Below, piece after piece: positions 59,293 through 64,000 of a stretch of DNA of 64,000 bases. Each line of letters opens with the position of its first letter. Position 1 is the stretch's first letter. The notes beneath the pieces were generated by a model. The model did no database searches. It worked only from the letters and a program-made list of their open reading frames with translations, and was not told the origin of the DNA. Position numbers and translations under genes: made by a program. The DNA is from Agromyces rhizosphaerae (GTDB taxonomy: Bacteria; Actinomycetota; Actinomycetes; Actinomycetales; Microbacteriaceae), in assembly GCF_027925245.1 (NCBI RefSeq), contig NZ_BSDP01000001.1, positions 620,001 to 684,000 on the forward strand, written 5' to 3'.

Positions 59293-60052
59293 GAACTCAG
59301 CCCCGTGATCATCGACACCAGCTCGTTGTGCGAGGTCTCGACGACCCGCCGGGTGCCGACCTGCCGGCCGCGCCGCAGCACGGTGACCCGGTCTGCGATG
59401 CGGAACACCTGCTCCATGTTGTGGCTCACGACGAGCACCGCCGCGCCGCGCTCCTTGAGCTTCAGGATGAGCTCCTCGACCTTCGCGGTCTCGGCGACGC
59501 CGAGCGCGGCGGTCGGCTCGTCCATGAGCACGAGCCTGCTGGCCCAGTGCGTGGCGCGCGCGATGGCGATCGCCTGGCGCTGCCCGCCCGACAGGTCGCC
59601 GAGCGGCGACTTCGCCGAGGGGATGCGCACGTCGAGGTCGTCCACCAGCTGCTGCGTCTGCCGGGCCATCTCGGCGCGGTCGAGCAGCCCGAGCGGCGCC
59701 TTCCGCAGCTCGCGCCCGAGGAACAGGTTCATGTAGACGGGCTGCAGGTCGACCAGCGCGAGGTCCTGGTAGACGACCTCGACGCCGTTGGCACGCGCGT
59801 CGGACGCGTCGCGGAACGCCACCTTCTCGCCACCGAGGCGGATCTCTCCGTCGGTCGGCTGGTGCACGCCCGAGATCATCTTCACGAGCGTGGACTTGCC
59901 CGCGCGCCGTTGTCGCCGACGAGGGCGACGACCTCCCCCGCCTCGACCTCCAGGTCGAACCGCTCGATGGCGACGATGGCGCCGAAGTGCTTGCTGATGC
60001 CCGAGAGGCTGAGCGGATGCTCCGCGGTCGCCGTCTGCTCGTGTTCGCTCAT
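59289..60052 (-). pseudogene. Sugar ABC transporter ATPase, frameshifted in Walker A
   Basis: A single-domain sugar ABC ATPase of about 254 codons in two frames. The first frame reads from the ATG at 60052 to VALVGDNGA and then leaves frame; the second begins with the KMISGVHQP that should follow. Around 59900-59907 the sequence has gccGCGCGCcg-like repetition: removing one CG (or GC) pair restores GDNGAGKSTLVKM. Everything after is intact (Q-loop YQDLAL, signature LSGGQRQ, DEPTAAL, VSHNME). So either a recent 2-base duplication or a sequencing error in a GC tract. Both flanking gene overlaps (ATGA, GTGA) are normal, suggesting that the gene is otherwise under selection. Confidence 0.88.
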
Positions 60053-61275
60053 CGTGCTCGCTCCATTCCGTCGATCGCGTCGGCGACGCCGAGCGGTCGT
60101 GATCCGTCGGCCGACCAGATGCCCTCGAGCCTCGGGGCGCCGCTCGCCAGTCCGCTGATGCCCGCGGTCAGCGCCCGGGTGACGAACACCTGCGGGCGGA
60201 ACCCGAACACCACGGTGTCGCCGGGCTGTGCGGCCCCGGCGGGCACGGCCACGGTCGCGTAGTAGTCGATCGCCTCGGCTGCGGGCATCTCCACCGGGCG
60301 AGGGGTGACGGATGCCGCGTCCTCATCGGCCCGGACGATGAGTGCCTCGGTAGCGAGGTCTCCCAGCACCGGGTCGACGTAGAGCCCGCCGCCGAACACG
60401 TAGGCCCGGTCGTTCCAGAGGTGCGAGACCTCCGACACGTAGGCGATGGCGGGCTCCTCGACGAGGTCGCGGGCAGCGTGCAGCGGAGTCGTGCCGGTGA
60501 GCCCGTGCCCCGGCTCGACCTGGGTCGCGCCGGCCTCGGCGAGGCGCTCGAGCGCAGCGACCGACGTGGTGCCCGGCGCGTTCAGCTCGACGTCTGCGAA
60601 GCCGGCCGCCTCGAGCTCGCGCTTCGCGCGGGTGAGCGTGGTGAGGTTCGGCGTCGAGACGACGTCGCCGGTGCCCGCATCGAACAGCGTTGCGGGGAAG
60701 CTCGTGACGCCCGCGAACCGCAGGCCGGGGATCGCGTCGACGCGGCGCGCGGCGTCGACGACCTGCTCGGCCGGGAACCCGCCCTCGTGCCCGGTGTAGA
60801 ACCGGTCGCCCTCGCCGACGATGCGCAGCAGCACGTCCTGCGTGCGACCGGCGGCGACCGACGCGGCGCCGGCCTCCTCTGCCTTCTGCTCGTCGAACAC
60901 GGTCCAGTACAGGGGCGCGAGCGCGGCGGCCTCGGCGGCGCGGTAGCGCGGGATCTGCACGAGGTGGCCGACGTGCCCGGCGGCGAGCCCGCCCGTCGCG
61001 GCGGCGATGGCGCACTCGAGGTCGACACCGACGGCGTGCCTGATGCCGCCGGCGCGGATCGCCCTCGAGGCATCCGGATTGCGGCCGATCTGCTTGGTCA
61101 TGGCGAATGCGGTGAGGCCCAGCCGGTCGGCCTCGGCGCTGACGGCGGCGGCGTTGCGCTCGACGGCGTCGAGGTCGATCACGTAGGTGTTCGGCGGCAG
61201 CGCGCCGGAACGGTGGAAGGCGACGGCGGCGTCGATGAGCTTCGGGTTGCGGCGTCGGAGCAGCGGCAGGAACAC
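60049..61275 (-). CDS. YhfX-type PLP-dependent enzyme (amino acid racemase fold)
   Basis: 408-residue fold-type III PLP protein. N-terminal MFLPLLRRRNPKLIDAAVAF, the PLP lysine in AMTKQIGRNP (Lys61), QIPRYRAAEAAAL, GVTSFPATLFD, EPGHGLTGT and FGFRPQVFVTR reproduce the pattern of E. coli YhfX. Such enzymes share the alanine-racemase barrel and may racemise or deaminate an amino acid; the YhfX reaction is not something I can state. GTG start at 61275, 3 bp past the permease stop. In E. coli yhfX neighbours php, a phosphotriesterase homologue, and this operon also carries one. Confidence 0.85.
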   Translation of the reverse strand: MFLPLLRRRNPKLIDAAVAFHRSGALPPNTYVIDLDAVERNAAAVSAEADRLGLTAFAMTKQIGRNPDASRAIRAGGIRHAVGVDLECAIAAATGGLAAGHVGHLVQIPRYRAAEAAALAPLYWTVFDEQKAEEAGAASVAAGRTQDVLLRIVGEGDRFYTGHEGGFPAEQVVDAARRVDAIPGLRFAGVTSFPATLFDAGTGDVVSTPNLTTLTRAKRELEAAGFADVELNAPGTTSVAALERLAEAGATQVEPGHGLTGTTPLHAARDLVEEPAIAYVSEVSHLWNDRAYVFGGGLYVDPVLGDLATEALIVRADEDAASVTPRPVEMPAAEAIDYYATVAVPAGAAQPGDTVVFGFRPQVFVTRALTAGISGLASGAPRLEGIWSADGSRPLGVADAIDGMERAR

Positions 61276-61278
61276 GGG

Positions 61279-62259
61279 TCAGCTCCCCTTCTTGCCGCGG
61301 AGCGACAGTGAGACGGCGATGAGGATGATGACGCCGCGCACGATCTCCTGCTGCGCCACGGTGAGACCGGCCAGGAGCAGGCCGTAGTTGATCATGCTCA
61401 TGAAGAGGCTGCCGACGACCGCGCCGATCATCGACGCCCTGCCGCCGGTGAGGGCGGTGCCGCCGACGATGACCGCGGCGAGCACGCTCATGAGGTCGGT
61501 GGTGCCGAGCGTGTAGGTGGCGCCGGCGAGTCGCCCCGCGTAGAGCAGACCGGCGAGGGCGGCGGTCGCACCGCTCAGCATGAACACGGCGATGCGGATG
61601 CGGGTGACCTTGATGCCGCTGACGCGCGCCGCCGAGGCGTGGTTGCCGACCGCGAGCACGTGGGCGCCGAACCGGCGCTGGCGCAGCACGTGCCAGCCGA
61701 TGGCGGCGACGACCACCGACCACCAGATGTAGATCGGGATGCCGAGGAGCGCCCCGCCGCCGAAGGTCCAGACGAAGGTCGGGTCGGTCACGGGCACCGA
61801 CTGCAGGTTGGTGATCTGCTGGGCGAGGCCGGCGACGAGGCCCATCGTGGCGAGCGTGACGAGGAAGGACGGCAGTCGCACGAGGGTGATGAACAGGCCG
61901 TTGACCAGACCGATCGTGGCACCGACGGCGAGCCCGGCGAGTGCCGCGACCCACCACATGCCGGTCGCCTGCAGCGTCACCGCTGCCGACAGGGCCGCGA
62001 GTGCGACGGTCGAGCCGATGGAGAGGTCGATCTCGCCGAGGCTCAGCACGAAGACGGTGCCGACGGCCATGATCGTGATGGGCGTCGCCTGCGTGATGAT
62101 GTTCACCAGCGTCGTGCCGTTGAGGAACGTCGAACCCTGGGTCGCGGCGAAGTAGGCGAACACGACGACGAAGCCGATGTAGACGACGGAGTTCCGCCAG
62201 TTCCACGAGCGGGGCACCACCCCCTTCGCGGTGGGGGTCGTGGCGGGTGCGGTGGTCAT
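61279..62259 (-). CDS. Sugar ABC transporter permease (RbsC/FrcC type)
   Basis: 326-residue permease of BPD_transp_2, about ten hydrophobic segments, SLGEIDLSIGSTVALAALSA motif and LMSVLAAVIVGGTALTGGRAS. The ATG overlaps the ROK stop as ATGA. With a single-domain ATPase downstream it resembles the fructose/ribose FrcABC arrangement, which uses one permease gene as a homodimer. The binding protein is missing from the window and should lie beyond the edge. Confidence 0.9.
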   Translation of the reverse strand: MTTAPATTPTAKGVVPRSWNWRNSVVYIGFVVVFAYFAATQGSTFLNGTTLVNIITQATPITIMAVGTVFVLSLGEIDLSIGSTVALAALSAAVTLQATGMWWVAALAGLAVGATIGLVNGLFITLVRLPSFLVTLATMGLVAGLAQQITNLQSVPVTDPTFVWTFGGGALLGIPIYIWWSVVVAAIGWHVLRQRRFGAHVLAVGNHASAARVSGIKVTRIRIAVFMLSGATAALAGLLYAGRLAGATYTLGTTDLMSVLAAVIVGGTALTGGRASMIGAVVGSLFMSMINYGLLLAGLTVAQQEIVRGVIILIAVSLSLRGKKGS

Positions 62260-63185
62260 GCGGGGACTCCTTCGTGGGTGCGGTCCGTGGCGGCGTCGCT
62301 CGCGAGCCGCAGCGCGCCGAGCACGGGCGCCGCGCTGCCGAGCGCGCTGATGGTGACGGGGAGCCGGCCGCGACCGAGTCGGTCGAGCCAGCCGAGGATC
62401 GCCTCGAGCAGTTCGGGTCGCGAGCCGATGCCGCCTCCGAGCACGACTCGGCCCGGGTCGACGATGGCGTCGACGGCGGCGATCGCGTGCGCGATCCAGC
62501 GGGCCTCCTCGTCGAGCGCAGAGACGGCGCGCGGGTCGCCGTCGGCGGCGCGGGCGAAGACCTCGCGGGCCGTTGCGCCCGGCGCGTACCGCGCGGCGAG
62601 CGCGTCGCCCGCGACGACCTCCTCGAGCGCGCCGCGCCGGTGCGCGGCCGGGTCGAGCGGGTCGGCGCCGAACGGCAGGTAGCCGATCTCGCCCGCGGCG
62701 TTGCCCGCGCCGTGCACGAGCTCGCGGCCGAGCACGAGGCCCATGCCGATGCCGGTGCCGATCGACACGAACGCGAAGTCGTCGTGCTCGCGACCGATGC
62801 CGGCGGCGAGTTCGCCGAGCGCGGCGACGTTCACGTCGTTGTCGAGCACCACGGGGCATCCGACCGCGAGCCGGAGTTCGTCGACCAGGCTCACCGAGCT
62901 CACGTCACCGAGGTTCGGCGCCTGGTCGAACCCGCCCTGGCCGGCGTCGGGCACGCCCGCGCCGCCGATGCCGATGGCGGCGAGGTGATCGAGTGGCACG
63001 GATGCCTCGCGGCACAGGTCGCGCACGAGCTCGGCGAGCTGCGTGACGAGCGCACGCCCGCCCTCGCTCGCGGTGGGGCGCTCGAGTTCCGCGAGCGCGC
63101 CGGGCGCGTCCGGCACCGCAATGCCGGCGCGCACCTTGGTGCCGCCGAGGTCGATGCCCACCATGACGCGGTCGGGCGCGCTCAT
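62256..63185 (-). CDS. ROK family sugar kinase lacking the zinc motif
   Basis: 309-residue ROK-fold protein: phosphate-binding GIDLGGTKVRAG, GIGGAGVPD, catalytic-loop NDVNVAALGE and GTGIGMGLVL. The typical zinc site (GH followed by CxCG..C) is absent: the segment reads GNAAGEIGYLPFGADPLDPAAHRRGALEE, with GY instead of GH and no cysteines. The catalytic Asp of DNDVN is kept, so kinase activity is plausible, though some zinc-less ROK proteins are regulators; there is no HTH here. ATGA overlaps link it to both neighbours. Confidence 0.88.
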   Translation of the reverse strand: MSAPDRVMVGIDLGGTKVRAGIAVPDAPGALAELERPTASEGGRALVTQLAELVRDLCREASVPLDHLAAIGIGGAGVPDAGQGGFDQAPNLGDVSSVSLVDELRLAVGCPVVLDNDVNVAALGELAAGIGREHDDFAFVSIGTGIGMGLVLGRELVHGAGNAAGEIGYLPFGADPLDPAAHRRGALEEVVAGDALAARYAPGATAREVFARAADGDPRAVSALDEEARWIAHAIAAVDAIVDPGRVVLGGGIGSRPELLEAILGWLDRLGRGRLPVTISALGSAAPVLGALRLASDAATDRTHEGVPA

Positions 63186-64000
63186 GCGGCGACCTCCAGC
63201 AGACGGGCCGGCGTGCGGGCGGTCATCTGCTCGATCGCGTCGTCGGACACGCCGCGGGCCGTCAGCTCCGGCAGGAAGCGGTCGGCGAGGTAGGCGTAGC
63301 CGAGCTGCCCGTGGGTGCCGGCGTTCATCCAGACCTCGGCGCCGGTGAGGTCCTGCGCGAGCAGGATGCGGTCGGCGTAGCCGTCGGCGACCAGCTCGGC
63401 GACGAGGTCTGCACGCCCGGCGTCGGAACGCGCGAACGCGCGCTTGCCGAACTCGCCGTCGGCGCGGTCGGGCACCGGGCCGAGGAAGAAGTCCCAGACC
63501 TCCTTGCCGATCGTGTCGATCGCGATGCGCACGCCGCGATCGATCACGCTGCGTGCGGCATCGACGCTCAACTGCGTGTCGAGATGACCGATGACCACGC
63601 GGTCGAGGTCGGCGCCCTCCGACGCGAGCAGGTCGACCTGCTCGTGCGCCATGGTGCCGTGCGTGGTGTGGGTCATGATCGTCAGGCCCGTCTCGCGGTG
63701 GGCGCGGGCGACCGCGCGGAGCACGCGGTCCTCGAACGGGGTGATCTCGTCGAGGCTGGTCGCCTGCTCGCCGTAGACCCCGGCGCGGACGCCACTGTCG
63801 CCGATGCCCGTCGTCGCGTCGGCCACGAAACGGCGGGTGAGGTCGTCGAGCGACGCCTCGCGCGCCCAGGCCGGTGCGTACGACTCGAGGTAGAGCGCGG
63901 TGCCGCTGACGATGTGCAGGCCCGAGCGCTCGGAGATCTCGGCCAGCAGGGCGGCATCCGCCCCGTCCGCATCGCGCCCGACGACACCGTACGGAGAGAG
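63182..64000 (-). CDS. Phosphotriesterase-family (Php-like) metallohydrolase, partial
   Basis: C-terminal 272 residues; the frame stays open to the window edge, so the N-terminal part including the first HxH metal pair lies outside. Remaining features are TIMTHTTHGTMAHEQ, VVIGHLDTQ, the RILLAQDLTG metal Asp and VEQMTARTPARLLEVAA, the closing signature of the phosphotriesterase-related family (E. coli Php, lactonases, parathion hydrolases). Promoter-proximal gene in the visible operon. Natural substrates of Php-type members are mostly unknown. ATGA overlap with the ROK gene. Confidence 0.88.
   Translation of the reverse strand, partial: LSPYGVVGRDADGADAALLAEISERSGLHIVSGTALYLESYAPAWAREASLDDLTRRFVADATTGIGDSGVRAGVYGEQATSLDEITPFEDRVLRAVARAHRETGLTIMTHTTHGTMAHEQVDLLASEGADLDRVVIGHLDTQLSVDAARSVIDRGVRIAIDTIGKEVWDFFLGPVPDRADGEFGKRAFARSDAGRADLVAELVADGYADRILLAQDLTGAEVWMNAGTHGQLGYAYLADRFLPELTARGVSDDAIEQMTARTPARLLEVAA

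Noticed and set aside
59289-60052. Programmed frameshifting in the ABC ATPase gene
   Set aside because: No slippery heptamer or downstream pseudoknot, and the shift lies in Walker A; mutation or sequencing error is more likely.

Overview
The window is high-GC actinobacterial chromosome. Very short intergenic gaps, ATGA and GTGA start/stop overlaps, many apparently leaderless genes, lipoprotein sugar-binding proteins paired with LacI regulators, and a very frequent CGGATGCC/GGCATCCG octamer together suggest the family Microbacteriaceae (an Agromyces-like organism). That placement is inferred from style; no rRNA or marker gene is present. I saw no prophage, insertion sequence, CRISPR array, tRNA or rRNA gene.

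Layout. 1-2161: end of a DUF2461 gene, then a GntR regulator and ACC deaminase (acdS). 2181-8072: a RhaS-type (probably rhamnose) ABC transporter operon with a divergent LacI regulator and a perfect 16-bp operator between them. 8291-15923: housekeeping and orphan genes (ATP-dependent DNA ligase, EI24 and DUF2306 membrane proteins, a NarL-type two-component pair). 15947-23315: first glycoside locus (GH35-like/DUF5597 enzyme, GH1 beta-glucosidase, binding protein, two permeases, LacI, three operators). 23403-38336: mixed block with a Zn-alcohol dehydrogenase, a clpP pair whose second subunit lacks the catalytic serine, a ClgR-like regulator, DUF4097 and DUF805 genes sharing one promoter palindrome, a secreted EEP-fold enzyme, a 721-residue orphan lipoprotein, a butanediol-dehydrogenase-like gene with a divergent TetR, an intradiol-dioxygenase-like lipoprotein, DoxX, GNAT, an epimerase and a NUDIX hydrolase. 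38398-45080: second glycoside locus (GH36 alpha-galactosidase, binding protein, permeases, LacI). 45201-51350: a large FG-GAP propeller protein, NYN and metallo-beta-lactamase proteins, an Fpg/Nei glycosylase and a thioredoxin-reductase-like flavoprotein. 51370-57665: third glycoside locus (GH35 beta-galactosidase, binding protein, permeases, divergent LacI with tandem operators). 58198-64000: an operon of overlapping genes for a phosphotriesterase-like protein, ROK kinase, permease, YhfX-type PLP protein, ABC ATPase (frameshifted in Walker A) and SIS-domain isomerase/deaminase, running off the window edge.

How the parts work together. Three loci import oligosaccharides through two-permease ABC systems without a local ATPase (in actinobacteria a shared MsiK-type ATPase usually serves such systems) and pair the importer with intracellular glycosidases, each under a local LacI repressor with recognisable operators. 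In all three, a strong stem-loop directly follows the binding-protein gene. The 58-64 kb operon is the best candidate for an undescribed pathway: an amino-sugar or sugar-amine route combining a SIS deaminase/deglycase, a zinc-less ROK kinase and the YhfX/Php pair also known from the E. coli yhf cluster. Other points of interest are the serine-less ClpP, a 136-bp inverted-repeat element present twice, and a palindrome placed identically upstream of two promoters.
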